The notes under the pieces were generated by a model. It was not told the origin of the DNA. It saw only the letters and a program-made list of their open reading frames with translations, and searched no databases. From Enterobacter cloacae subsp. cloacae ATCC 13047 (GTDB lineage: Bacteria; Pseudomonadota; Gammaproteobacteria; Enterobacterales; Enterobacteriaceae): a DNA stretch of 64,000 nucleotides. The position numbers were made by a program, and so were the translations under genes. This document shows, piece by piece, positions 20,565 to 28,407 of this stretch (position 1 is the stretch's first letter; each line of letters begins with the position of its first letter). The stretch spans positions 1 through 64,000 of the forward strand of contig NC_014108.1 in assembly GCF_000025565.1 (NCBI RefSeq), given 5' to 3'.

Positions 20565-21269
20565 TTATGTAATAGTGATATTACCACTTGAACGGTAATC
20601 GATTAATTTATGGTCAGCAAGTTCTTGTATTGTAAGCAATAATTCAGCATATAGTTTCTTAGCGTTATCATTTACAGAAACAACTTCCATCACATCTTCA
20701 TCGTTGAAACACTCCGATGAATTCACCTTCCTCGTAACTCTCGATACGGTTTCAGCCGAGTTATCAATGTTAGCGAATACCTCGGCAATGCTCAGACTGC
20801 GTCGTTGATTACCCCTGAATGCCAGAATTACTTTCATTGCCATCTGTGGAGAAGTAGCAAACGCTAATTTTCTTCGAATATCACCACGCTTTTCATACTG
20901 AGCCTTATACACCTGTGCTTTTCGAATCCACTCCTGCCACTTACCTGTATAGCTAACGGTGTCACCGCCCCTTTCAACTACAGCATAAGACCAGAAGGCC
21001 CATTCCTGATCTGTGAAAGGTACTTTGCCAAACTGCTCCAGTATCGTCATAGCGCTTACTACTGACCATAACGGGGCCTCGATACTCTTACCCCATTCGG
21101 CTACAGTATTGTTAGCAGGCGCAGCTGCGCTATCTCTTATCCCCATCTTAACAGCTGCGGTTGTTAGAACGTCTACCGCCTGTGTGCGGGTAAATCCCTT
21201 TACCCGCGTCATGTAGTTCATGTATACCGCTATCGGATAGCTACGGTCTTTGATCAACAATGAATACAT
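20565..21269 (-). CDS. Third gene of the partition operon, 234 aa
   Basis: It starts two bases after the parB stop. The ATG at 21269 has GGGAG six bases upstream. A GTG six bases earlier would overlap parB. The protein is helical and soluble, with KGFTRTQAVDVLTTAAVKMGI and, near residues 150-200, KVILAFRGNQRRSLSIAEVFANIDNSAETVSRVTRKV, which could be a helix-turn-helix (SIAEVFANIDNSAETVSRV). It may be a partition accessory or regulator, but no family is recognised. Confidence 0.65.
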   Translation of the reverse strand: MYSLLIKDRSYPIAVYMNYMTRVKGFTRTQAVDVLTTAAVKMGIRDSAAAPANNTVAEWGKSIEAPLWSVVSAMTILEQFGKVPFTDQEWAFWSYAVVERGGDTVSYTGKWQEWIRKAQVYKAQYEKRGDIRRKLAFATSPQMAMKVILAFRGNQRRSLSIAEVFANIDNSAETVSRVTRKVNSSECFNDEDVMEVVSVNDNAKKLYAELLLTIQELADHKLIDYRSSGNITIT

Positions 21270-21271
21270 GC

Positions 21272-22663
21272 TCACTCCCGATAGGATACGCTTTTGATGA
21301 CGTACTCTCCTTCCTTCACAGCGCGAATTTCCGAACCAATTTGAACATACACAAAGCCGTTTGTGTGAACGTTGCTCTCATCAGCTCCTATATGGTCTTT
21401 CGGAACTTTTAAAAGCAGCAGACCTTCTTCGCCATTCACTTCAACAAAGATAACGGCTGTTAACTGGCCTGTTTTTGCTTTTCGGGAACCGCTATCTTTA
21501 TTTTTTTCTGAATTATCGTTTTGTGGGTTTACATTCTTCAGCGTATTTAGATACCCAACAATATCCTGATATTCTTCAACGCTAAGGGAATCCTTTTCAG
21601 CTAATACGACCTCAGCCCAATCTTTAATCTGTTTTTTACCAAAGTCGATCGCTTCATCTTCTGTAGCCCAAAGAACAGAATCTTTAAAGTCAACTTCTGC
21701 ATTAATACCGTGTTCGAATACTGTTTCAAGTGCGGCAAGGAATCCATTATCCGCAGTTTTAATTAATATATTGACGCGTCCCGTCTGGAAAAGGTAGTCA
21801 ACAAATGGTATTGCTACCACTGAATCATCCACTTCCGACTGCGATAATATAGTATTAGCGCTTGGCTCAGTTTTGGATTTCGGTTCTGTATCGTGCCCGG
21901 CAGTCTCCTGCTGAGTACCTGTTTCTGTTTCCTTTATCTTCCCTGTTTTCTTCGCCTTACGAATCGTTGCTCTGTCCAAATCAGGCAGTTCAATGAGGCT
22001 TTTAAATAACTCAGGTTTATCTTTCTGAATTTCGGCAAGGGTAGCTAAAGCTTCAATATCGTCGATGTTTCCTGACTGATATACCTCACTCATTTCCGGC
22101 GTCATATCACGTAATTTGAGAAGCCGAGATACATACGATGCACCACCTTTGAACCCCAGACGTTTAGCGATTTCGGCTTGCGTTACTGGTTTACCACTTT
22201 GTTTGGCTTTATCCAGGTAATTGCCGATAAAGTTGGCGCGATCAAGTAATGTCATGTTGTCGCGTTTGATGTTATTCATGGCGCGATCAAAATAGTTTTC
22301 CAGCTCATCTTTATTGTTCAGGCTATTATCGACAATAGCTTTGAGCTTAAATGCAGGGTTATCTTTCTCTGCTATTAATCCCGCACGCAGACGTGTTGCA
22401 CCGTGTTGGACACGATACTTGCCTTCTTTATTCGCAGGATAAAGTTGAATTGGTTCTTTCTGCCCAATTTCTGGGTCAAGAAAATCAGCCACATAAGATT
22501 CAATCAGGTTTTCATCGAAATCAGTACGTGGGTTGTCTTCTTCAAAGCAATCTGAAGGTTTTACCAGAATAATGGTTCCTGAGACATTATCCTTACGTGC
22601 AGAAGCTGCCTGTGAAAGTTTGCTAAGGCCCCCGGCCAGTTTGTTAGTCATTGGAGTTTTCAT
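21272..22663 (-). CDS. parB: ParB/KorB-like partition protein, 463 aa
   Basis: The layout is that of ParB. An N-terminal ParB/Spo0J domain has NPRTDFDENLIESYVADF and the KorB-type box YRVQHGATRLRAGLIAE in place of GERRxRA. The helix-turn-helix is KPVTQAEIAKRLGFKGGASYVSRLLKLRDMTPEM. A long charged linker (about 240-270) and a C-terminal domain follow. It overlaps parA by four bases. KorB-type ParB proteins bind many dispersed sites and act as global repressors. The dispersed TTTGCGCATGCGCAAA sites, two of which lie in the parA promoter region, are candidates for its operator. Confidence 0.88.
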   Translation of the reverse strand: MKTPMTNKLAGGLSKLSQAASARKDNVSGTIILVKPSDCFEEDNPRTDFDENLIESYVADFLDPEIGQKEPIQLYPANKEGKYRVQHGATRLRAGLIAEKDNPAFKLKAIVDNSLNNKDELENYFDRAMNNIKRDNMTLLDRANFIGNYLDKAKQSGKPVTQAEIAKRLGFKGGASYVSRLLKLRDMTPEMSEVYQSGNIDDIEALATLAEIQKDKPELFKSLIELPDLDRATIRKAKKTGKIKETETGTQQETAGHDTEPKSKTEPSANTILSQSEVDDSVVAIPFVDYLFQTGRVNILIKTADNGFLAALETVFEHGINAEVDFKDSVLWATEDEAIDFGKKQIKDWAEVVLAEKDSLSVEEYQDIVGYLNTLKNVNPQNDNSEKNKDSGSRKAKTGQLTAVIFVEVNGEEGLLLLKVPKDHIGADESNVHTNGFVYVQIGSEIRAVKEGEYVIKSVSYRE

Positions 22664-23520
22664 TTTTTCACCGCCAGTTCTAAAATTGTTTTGATTGCAG
22701 ATCTCATTTCTTTTGCAGCCAGTCTTGCGTTCCCATTATTGATTTTCCATATTGGAACCAAGTTATCTGTCGCAAATTTTATTGGAGTTCTGACATTCAC
22801 CTCATTAGTCAGCAAGATTTCGTTCGTTCTCAATTCAGACAGCAATGCCTTTTCACCATCACTTCGTGAATTATATTTATTAGGGACAACAATAAATGCT
22901 GGGACTTTATAAGGGCTATCTGTTTCCCCATCAGTTAACGTTTCCACTAATTGTTCTATTACTGAAATGGCAGTTACCAGCCCGTGAATAGAGACGTTGC
23001 TTAACTCGGTAATCATTGCCGCAGTATCAGCACAAAGGAAAGCCGCCTGCTGCAAGTTCCCTTTGCCTGGTGGCGTATCAATGATTATCAGATCAAACTG
23101 TTCGCGCAGAGACTCAAGATGAGAATGAGGATAAAGCACTATTCCTGATTCAAAAGGTGTCGAGTTAACTTCATCCAAACGGCTATCGCGCGGCAGGAAC
23201 CAGCACCCCGGAAGCAGCTCAAGCTCCATGATTGGCTTCGTGATCCCTTCATCTGTGAACATATCACAAGAAAACGCATAGTCTGGCAATTCAGGATGCG
23301 TAGAGCCGGTAACTGTAAGGGTAAGATGCTCATCCATATCGATGAGTAAGGGTTTCAGCCCTGCTTCTACCGCAGCAGCTGCAATGTGGAATGCCCAGGT
23401 ACTTTTACCGACACCACCTTTGCCATTACCTGTGCAAAGTACAGGACATAATGACTTAATGGCCTTAATTACTGCCTGAGAAAGGAGTGTTTTCTTTAAA
23501 TTGGAAGGTTTCTTTGTCAT
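22660..23520 (-). CDS. parA: ParA-family partition ATPase, 286 aa
   Basis: The deviant Walker A motif GNGKGGVGKST is at residues 31-41 and the Walker B region IIIDTPPGKGN at about 135-145. The protein is a short type Ib-like ParA without an N-terminal regulatory helix-turn-helix. So autoregulation must come from another protein, in agreement with the many operators upstream (23583..23709). It is the first gene of a parA-parB-third-gene operon. A promoter with -35 TTTACT and -10 TAATAT is visible on the minus strand inside the paired D and C palindromes. Confidence 0.92.
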   Translation of the reverse strand: MTKKPSNLKKTLLSQAVIKAIKSLCPVLCTGNGKGGVGKSTWAFHIAAAAVEAGLKPLLIDMDEHLTLTVTGSTHPELPDYAFSCDMFTDEGITKPIMELELLPGCWFLPRDSRLDEVNSTPFESGIVLYPHSHLESLREQFDLIIIDTPPGKGNLQQAAFLCADTAAMITELSNVSIHGLVTAISVIEQLVETLTDGETDSPYKVPAFIVVPNKYNSRSDGEKALLSELRTNEILLTNEVNVRTPIKFATDNLVPIWKINNGNARLAAKEMRSAIKTILELAVKK

Positions 23521-23581
23521 CTGACAAATCTCCGGTTATGGATTTTCTATCCCAAATCACTAACTTCATGACTCTATTAAC

Positions 23582-23601
23582 ATAACAGTTAAGCGTTACT
23601 G
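23582..23601. promoter_or_regulatory. Palindrome D (imperfect) upstream of parA
   Basis: CATAACAGTTAAGCGTTACT has one good arm and one with a mismatch to TGTAAC-N8-GTTACA. It lies 60 bp upstream of parA, downstream of its predicted promoter. Confidence 0.6.
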
Positions 23602-23620
23602 ACTCAATGCTCCTGCGTGG

Positions 23621-23636
23621 TTTGCGCATGCGCAAA
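23621..23636. promoter_or_regulatory. Palindrome A, TTTGCGCATGCGCAAA, in the parA leader
   Basis: Perfect 16-bp palindrome between the parA promoter and its start. Confidence 0.7.
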
Positions 23637-23664
23637 TCAGTTTTGGTTTAAGTCGCGCCTCAAC

Positions 23665-23709
23665 TTGATACAATATTATATCAATGCAGTGTAACAGTAA
23701 AGCGTTACT
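23665..23709. promoter_or_regulatory. Paired C and D operators over the parA promoter
   Basis: C is TTGATACAATATTATATCAA (23665..23684) and D is TGTAACAGTAAAGCGTTACT (23690..23709), 25 bp centre to centre. On the minus strand the -35 (TTTACT) lies inside D and the -10 (TAATAT, 17 bp away) inside C. Confidence 0.8.
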
Positions 23710-23750
23710 TTGCATTATTGACGATAATTTTCTTCTTCTTTGCCTGCAAA

Positions 23751-23766
23751 TTTGCGCATGCGCAAA
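23751..23766. promoter_or_regulatory. Palindrome A, TTTGCGCATGCGCAAA, second copy in the par region
   Basis: Perfect palindrome ending eight bases upstream of the -35 of the rightward promoter. Confidence 0.7.
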
Positions 23767-23773
23767 TGGAGTT

Positions 23774-23802
23774 TTGACAGAACATTCTGGCGCTTTTATA
23801 TG
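23774..23802 (+). promoter_or_regulatory. Strong promoter of the ribbon-helix-helix gene
   Basis: TTGACA at 23774..23779, a 17-bp spacer, and TATATG at 23797..23802. The start of transcription would fall at the edge of the downstream C site. Confidence 0.75.
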
Positions 23803-23809
23803 GATTTTT

Positions 23810-23848
23810 ATGATACAAACACCTATCATGTAACACATAAACGTTACA
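23810..23848. promoter_or_regulatory. Abutting C and D operators in the 5' leader of the RHH gene
   Basis: C is ATGATACAAACACCTATCAT (23810..23829) and D is TGTAACACATAAACGTTACA (23829..23848). D touches the AGGAG ribosome-binding site, so binding could block both transcription and translation. Confidence 0.75.
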
Positions 23849-23858
23849 GGAGATTAAA

Positions 23859-24200
23859 GTGACTACACTATATGTTCGCAAGCAAGGTAAACCTAAAGGC
23901 TCAAAGCCCCCTGCCACGACAGCGTCTCGTGTGAAAAAATATCGCCAGAATCTCAGAGATACCGGTGGATGTACAGTCACCGTAAATCTAGATTCAAAGG
24001 AGATCGAACAAATTGAAATTTATAGAAAAACCTCATTGTTACCCTCTTCAGTAAGCCGCAGTGAGGTTATTAAAAGTATGGCGTGTATTCTGGGCGGCGG
24101 AGTCTACTTTATACGTGGCCATGAGATTAGAGCTTCGGTAAACATTACAGAGATCCCAGAGTACCCTGCGTGGATGAAAAATTACCTTATGATTCCCTAA
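23859..24200 (+). CDS. Putative ribbon-helix-helix DNA-binding protein, 113 aa
   Basis: The start is GTG after AGGAGATTAAA. A basic N-terminus (VRKQGKPKGSKPP, ASRVKKYRQNLR) precedes a strand (CTVTVNLDSKEIEQIEIY) and a helical pair (SVSRSEVIKSMACIL). This is the order of a MetJ/Arc-type ribbon-helix-helix protein. It is divergent from parA, with its own strong promoter and both C and D palindromes in its leader. That is typical of an autoregulated repressor, so it is a candidate binder of C or D sites. Confidence 0.65.
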   Translation: MTTLYVRKQGKPKGSKPPATTASRVKKYRQNLRDTGGCTVTVNLDSKEIEQIEIYRKTSLLPSSVSRSEVIKSMACILGGGVYFIRGHEIRASVNITEIPEYPAWMKNYLMIP

Positions 24201-24342
24201 GAGCATTTGTAGAGCATACCTGAATGTACTGACCAGGCTTTCCCCCACTCCTGGTCTTTAAAAACTGGTTGCATCGTGCTTTGTGTATCTGCCATAAACT
24301 TAAGTACAATTGCGTTTATGGATCATACATAAGGATGTTTTG
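24201..24342 (+). promoter_or_regulatory. Upstream region of the DUF4225-like gene
   Basis: The imperfect inverted repeat CATAAAC (24293..24299) and GTTTATG (24314..24320) brackets TTAAGTACAATTGC just upstream of the start. It may be an operator. No gene is seen. Confidence 0.4.
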
Positions 24343-25146
24343 ATGGATATCGCACTTTTTCCTGGTCAGAACAGGCGACAGTGGGCTGACACGATGATAA
24401 ATCTCGAAGCTCGTAAGCTTGTTAATACCGCAAACACCGTTGCGGCCATGCATATCAGTGACTCACTGACGCGCCTGAAGTTTGTTGATGAGATCAGACA
24501 AGTCATCATGCAGCAATTTGAAGCCGCCAGACGCGCCACCTCTGATGAGGACTGTATTGCCTGCCTGAAGAAATTGAGATTAGAAAACAGCTCCTTGCTC
24601 GAACAGTCACGCATGCTCAAAACCGGCTACGCCAGGATTTATGCTGAAGTTCGATATGTCACTGACCAGAATAAAATCGTTGGTTATTTCATCTCAGGTA
24701 TCAAAGTCGTCCTTGCTGGCGTTCAGGCCGTTTTTGGTGGCGTAATGATCGCCTCCATGACCCCTGTAGGTATGCTTGCAGGAGCTGTTCTCGTCGGTGA
24801 CGCTCTAAACACGGTTTCCAGGGAGGCGGCCCGGCAATTACTGAATGAACCTGCATCGCAAGGAATACTCGCTGATGGAGCGATGTCAATTGCGGAGTTC
24901 ATGGGATTTAGTCGCGATGTTGGTCTTGGCGTATTCAACGCCACTACTCTAGCGGCAAGTGTCTATAGTGTCTTCGGGTTAACAGGCAAAGCTGAGGCCT
25001 GGCGGTTATTCCGTTATCTTCCGGGCGACTATTACCGTAAAGTACAAACGATGTCTCCAGGCAAGCTAAGCATGAAAGTTTTAGGATGGGGAGTCAGTGC
25101 AAAGGTTGTACTGGAGCTGCTCACCCACGACGATCAAAATCGTTAA
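24343..25146 (+). CDS. DUF4225-like membrane-active protein, 267 aa
   Basis: The start is MDIALFPGQNRRQ after AAGGATG. The N-terminal 100 residues are helical and charged. A hydrophobic, Gly/Ala-rich segment at about 115-165 (VGYFISGIKVVLAGVQAVFGGVMIASMTPVGMLAGAVLVG) can span the membrane twice and is followed by DALNTVSREAARQLL and a further region up to 267. This resembles DUF4225 proteins of enterobacteria, whose role is unknown. The 3' end overlaps a convergent small membrane gene by 26 bases, an arrangement seen for effector and immunity pairs. That reading is speculative. Confidence 0.6.
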   Translation: MDIALFPGQNRRQWADTMINLEARKLVNTANTVAAMHISDSLTRLKFVDEIRQVIMQQFEAARRATSDEDCIACLKKLRLENSSLLEQSRMLKTGYARIYAEVRYVTDQNKIVGYFISGIKVVLAGVQAVFGGVMIASMTPVGMLAGAVLVGDALNTVSREAARQLLNEPASQGILADGAMSIAEFMGFSRDVGLGVFNATTLAASVYSVFGLTGKAEAWRLFRYLPGDYYRKVQTMSPGKLSMKVLGWGVSAKVVLELLTHDDQNR

Positions 25147-25450
25147 CGTGCGTTCTCAATAGTTTCCAGGATTTATAACCAACTTTAACAGGCATCACCA
25201 GAAGAAACACAATCAGCAGGAAAGCTACGGCTATTGCGCAGGAGATTGCCTGTGACGGGCTGCCAAAAATAACGCTCAGTATGGTTATAACGGCCATGCC
25301 TATGCAAACCCAAATGAACATCCTGAAATAGCCGGAAAGATCAAACAGAACCCTGTCCAGTGAATCACCGGTTTCAAGGTGACGTTTAATTCTCGCGACT
25401 TCCTTTTTCGTAAAGCCTGACGCGTGTAGATCATGTTCTTCCACTGGCAT
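25121..25450 (-). CDS. Small inner-membrane protein, 109 aa
   Basis: An N-terminal cytoplasmic-type helical part (FTKKEVARIKRHLETGDSLDRVLFDLSG) is followed by two hydrophobic segments at about 43-63 and 68-88 and a charged tail (KLLRTHVNDFDRRG). The ATG follows AAGGAAGGAGG. It converges on and overlaps the DUF4225-like gene by 26 bases. An immunity role is possible but untested. No family is recognised. Confidence 0.6.
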   Translation of the reverse strand: MPVEEHDLHASGFTKKEVARIKRHLETGDSLDRVLFDLSGYFRMFIWVCIGMAVITILSVIFGSPSQAISCAIAVAFLLIVFLLVMPVKVGYKSWKLLRTHVNDFDRRG

Positions 25451-26234
25451 CCTCCTTCCTTCTGTTTAACCTGTGGACACAGGATACACTATTTTGCACA
25501 TGATGGATGGGTGCGCGGTTTTATGCGCGTAAGCGCATGTAAGTCGGCAGCACAGAGTTTCAATTGACCCGAAACCCTAATCCGACGAAGCCCGGCGAAG
25601 CCGGTTCGTGATTGATAGGTAGCACCAATCCCATCCCCCCGCCCTGTTAAGCCATAACCCACTTAATGAACGCACTATCATTCATAGCCCCCACGGTGGT
25701 GCGCAGTTAGCGCCGAGCGCTTGCGCGAGGGTACGCCGGACCTTCAGGTCCGGGGCGTGGTACTGCGAGTGCGAAGCCGGAGGCGAGCTACGGGGGCGTT
25801 TCCACTGGCCCTGCTGAGCCTGAATACTTGCATGGCCGCAAACTCAAGTTTGCCTGGCGTTTACGCCAGGTGCTACTTCTTAATTTTTCAATGTATGGGC
25901 GCTGGTATCGAGGGAGTGGTTTTATGCCCTGAGCGTAGCGAGGGGAGGTACATTCGGCATTCCGAAGGATGCCAATGTAATCCCTTTTTTAAAAGGGCTT
26001 GTTTTGTTCAGAAACTACGTTCGAAATTAGCAGTATAGTTCGAAGTTAACTGTACATAACTCACTCGATGACTCTATGGTGAGGCACTGGAGGGAGGTTT
26101 AAGCAAAAAACGGGGCGGAACGAACGAAAAACATGGAGAGCTACAGCTTAAAAATCGAACAAACTTGTCAATCAGAGAAGCAGAGATACCGCCAGAGGCG
26201 GTTTTTAGCGTTTCAAATTATTGCGCATAAAGTC
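25451..26234. other. Gene-free region downstream of repA, probable replication origin region
   Basis: These 784 bases hold no supported gene. They contain many inverted repeats: CCTGTGGACACAGG (25469), GGACCTTCAGGTCC (25738), GCCTGGCGTTTACGCCAGG (about 25851), CGGCATTCCGAAGGATGCC and ACCGCCAGAGGCGGT (26188). The right half is AT-rich with repeated GTTCGAAATTAG/GTTCGAAGTTAA. In IncFII, IncI and IncL/M replicons oriV lies just downstream of repA, so this is the best candidate. The exact origin is not identifiable by eye. Confidence 0.5.
26188..26206 (+). terminator. Intrinsic terminator on the plus strand after repA
   Basis: ACCGCCAGAGGCGGTTTTT: a 6-bp stem with a U-run. It points toward repA's 3' end and may protect repA from transcription coming from the origin region. 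Confidence 0.65.
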
Positions 26235-27284
26235 CTACTCAACTCCAGCCCTTGCCAGTAAGAGCCGGTAGAACTGTTCTTCATCGATGTGTCGTAATGT
26301 AGGCTGTTCTTTAGAAAGCTCGGCTTCCAGCCGGGTCGTAATGATCGGCATCGAGCGGCCACTATTCAGGTATTGAAGCCATTTAGCTTTAGCGGCTGCA
26401 TGCAACTTGACGGGTTGCTTGGCATCAATTGCCTCCTGCAAGCTGGAGACGGCCTTCTCTTTCTCTTTGATTAACTCCGGGCTGGTGATCTGCCATTTAA
26501 TCCGCTTCAGAAGTTTTTTGAGTGAATGGCGCTTTTCAATACTCAGGTCAAGGCGCTCCAGGCGAAGCAGGTGACGTTCATTACGCTGTTTTAATGTCTC
26601 ACTCAGACCATTTTTACGCGTCCAGGCCTGAAAACGAGTAAGCATTTTCTTCAGGTGTTCAAGCGTAATGCCTTTGCTTGTGAAAAAATCTACAGTTAAA
26701 AAGATACGTAGTGCCTTGTACTGCCTGCTATCTTTGTCGAACTCTCTGACAACAATTGCATGGCCCATTTCTTCCGTAACGCGTAAAGCGTGATACGCAA
26801 CATCACAGGCAGTTCTGCCGTTCTCATATCGATGCAACACGCCCATCTGACGTGCAATTTCTTCAAACGGCACGCAGATCTCGAAAGGATATTCACTGCT
26901 GGGGTTGTAATCACAGTTGGCCGCCAGAGAAAAATGGAGGGCCGTAAGCGCTTCCCTGCTCTCAGATCTCACACCCAAGCGACGTGGCTTAGGTTTAAAG
27001 TTGGGATCAAATTGACGAGAGAACGGTGTATAGCCCTTTTGTCTGAGGGCAATAAGTGCCGGATTGCGGTTCCAATCATGGTTGCAGATGCATGCGAAAA
27101 GCTGCGCACCAATACCTTTTGGCTGCTTTTTGATTTCGAAAGTTGGAGTGTATCTGCGATGAATTTTAGATAGCCCCTTTCGTAACGTGTTGAATTCCCC
27201 ACGCCTGGAAGGTCTATACCGGATCGCCTCTGGTATCAACTCATGATACAAGTTTGTATCAGGTTGATTTTCATTAACTTTCAT
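26235..27284 (-). CDS. repA: RepA replication initiator, 349 aa
   Basis: The length and features fit the RepA/RepZ initiators of the IncFII/IncI/IncL-M group: IGAQLFACICNHDWNRNPALIALR at about 57-80, PFSRQFDPNFKPKPRRLG, two winged-helix-like regions and a Lys/Arg-rich C-terminal half. It would bind the origin downstream of its own gene. The ribosome-binding site is poor (GGGCAG), and a short leader peptide ORF ends 48 bases upstream. An antisense RNA gene lies opposite the leader. This is the classical control by antisense RNA and coupled translation. Codons 9-14 contain a perfect C palindrome. Confidence 0.85.
   Translation of the reverse strand: MKVNENQPDTNLYHELIPEAIRYRPSRRGEFNTLRKGLSKIHRRYTPTFEIKKQPKGIGAQLFACICNHDWNRNPALIALRQKGYTPFSRQFDPNFKPKPRRLGVRSESREALTALHFSLAANCDYNPSSEYPFEICVPFEEIARQMGVLHRYENGRTACDVAYHALRVTEEMGHAIVVREFDKDSRQYKALRIFLTVDFFTSKGITLEHLKKMLTRFQAWTRKNGLSETLKQRNERHLLRLERLDLSIEKRHSLKKLLKRIKWQITSPELIKEKEKAVSSLQEAIDAKQPVKLHAAAKAKWLQYLNSGRSMPIITTRLEAELSKEQPTLRHIDEEQFYRLLLARAGVE
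27244..27261. promoter_or_regulatory. Palindrome C inside the repA start region
   Basis: TGATACAAGTTTGTATCA is a perfect 18-bp palindrome covering repA codons 8-14. Confidence 0.55.
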
Positions 27285-27331
27285 TCAAACTGCCCACAAT
27301 CCACTTGTGAATTGAAAGCAGCGCCAGGGCT

Positions 27332-27364
27332 TTATTTTAGCCAATAGTTTGCTATACTAACCAT
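27332..27364 (-). CDS. Candidate RepA leader peptide, 10 aa
   Basis: ATG GTT AGT to TAA encodes MVSIANYWLK and ends 48 bases before the repA start. In related replicons a leader peptide is translated to open the repA ribosome-binding site. Other short frames exist here (MASWLV; MNHSTP), so the choice is uncertain. Confidence 0.35.
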   Translation of the reverse strand: MVSIANYWLK

Positions 27365-27491
27365 GAAGCCATTGAGTAGTCTCGTCGCCAAACTAGCTAC
27401 TTTTATGGTGTTGAGTGGTTCATATAGCGGTTGGTGTCTGGCACTGCCGCCTTCTTTAAAGCCCCGGTTATCGCAAGATGCCGGGGTTTTT
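27353..27491 (+). ncRNA. Antisense copy-number RNA of the replicon
   Basis: On the plus strand a -10 TATACT (27353..27358) with a weak -35 (TTTATT) would start an RNA at about 27365. It would end at the intrinsic terminator CCCCGGTTATCGCAAGATG..CCGGGG plus TTTTT (27462..27491), giving about 125 nt. It lies opposite the repA leader. The loop around TTTGGCG (minus strand, in the AGTAG..CTACT hairpin) resembles the kissing loops of IncI and IncL/M RNAs. Incompatibility group cannot be set by eye. Confidence 0.65.
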
Positions 27492-27492
27492 A

Positions 27493-27774
27493 CTATACTG
27501 TTTTTGTCACCTTAACTTCATCTTTCAGCAAATTGTCGTAACCCGGAAAACGAGCATCAAGAAAACGGATCACTGAACCTTTAGTGCTGAAGTCTCGTAC
27601 TTTGCGCTTTTCTTTTTGGGTATGCGTAGTGACCAGCTGCGCAGTGTCACCGCAGCGCGTCATAAAATGCAGATGGTAGGGACGCGTAGAACCGTTGTCG
27701 AATGCGATCTGAATGCCGGAAAGAAAGTTCTCTTTCGCCAGCTTCACTGCCGTATCCAGTTTCCAGTTATACAT
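27493..27774 (-). CDS. RepC/CopB-position protein upstream of the antisense RNA, 93 aa
   Basis: A strong AGGAGGCTCT site precedes the ATG. The protein begins YNWKLDTAVKLAKENFLSG and includes TTHTQKEKRKVRDFSTKGSVIRFLDARFPGYDNLL. It is basic and small. The gene sits upstream of repA in the same direction, where IncFII plasmids carry copB (repA2) and IncL/M plasmids repC. So I infer a copy-number or replication-accessory role from position. No motif proves this. Confidence 0.6.
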   Translation of the reverse strand: MYNWKLDTAVKLAKENFLSGIQIAFDNGSTRPYHLHFMTRCGDTAQLVTTHTQKEKRKVRDFSTKGSVIRFLDARFPGYDNLLKDEVKVTKTV

Positions 27775-27890
27775 AGAGCCTCCTCTTACACTTTTACAAC
27801 TCTTTTCAGCATACTATATTAACTACTAATAGGGTAGCAGCTGGATTAAAAAATGGTAAGATTTGGATCTAAATCCGGGGGTTGAAGATC

Positions 27891-28331
27891 ATGAGCGGTA
27901 AACGAGAAGGTGTAAAAGGCTACAAGCAAATCCATCTGAAAAAGTTCAGCAAGACGATTTCGCACAACCTGCGCTTGCTTGCGCTCTCTCGCGACCTGCC
28001 TCAGTACGAGCTGCATGACAAGATCATCACTGACTTCATTGAAGACGCCGAAATGATCCAGCGGCCACCGGTGATAGATCAAAGTGGCGAAAACGTAAGC
28101 AGCGCGGATACACAGGAACTTACCGCAGCATTATCAGCCAGACTCGTTATTCAACAACCGCCGTTGGTTGATCAGTGTGGCTATAACGTTTTCATTGGAC
28201 CGGAAGCTCAGGAACGTGCCGCAGCTCTGTCGGCAAAACTCAAGATACCTGAATCTGAAATTTTTTACTCAGCTTTATTCGCGTTTGCCGACCGGTATAA
28301 GTTGAGTCAGCCACTTGATAAGGTCGGTTAG
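27891..28331 (+). CDS. Putative RHH-like protein with an internal duplication, 146 aa
   Basis: The start is MSGKREGVKGYKQIHLKKF; a TTG nine bases upstream is less likely. Two similar blocks, IQRPPVIDQSGENVSSADTQELTAALSARL and IQQPPLVDQCGYNVFIGPEAQERAAALSAKL, show a tandem duplication. The second is followed by KIPESEIFYSALFAFADRY, a ribbon-helix-helix-type helix pair. A DNA-binding role is inferred. It lies upstream of the transfer operon with a similar small gene. Confidence 0.55.
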   Translation: MSGKREGVKGYKQIHLKKFSKTISHNLRLLALSRDLPQYELHDKIITDFIEDAEMIQRPPVIDQSGENVSSADTQELTAALSARLVIQQPPLVDQCGYNVFIGPEAQERAAALSAKLKIPESEIFYSALFAFADRYKLSQPLDKVG

Positions 28332-28407
28332 AATCAGGCTTGTCCTATTGCAGTAATTGTACTGACATTCTACAAGTCACCACAACAACTATAAATGGGT
28401 TAGAAAC

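Noticed and set aside
25451-26234. oriT of the plasmid
   Set aside because: No recognisable F-, I- or P-type nic sequence and no relaxase gene nearby. The stretch fits an oriV position better.
26235-27284. Naming the replicon as a specific incompatibility group
   Set aside because: Length and layout fit the IncFII/IncI/IncL-M superfamily, but I cannot confirm identity to any typed RepA or RNA by eye.
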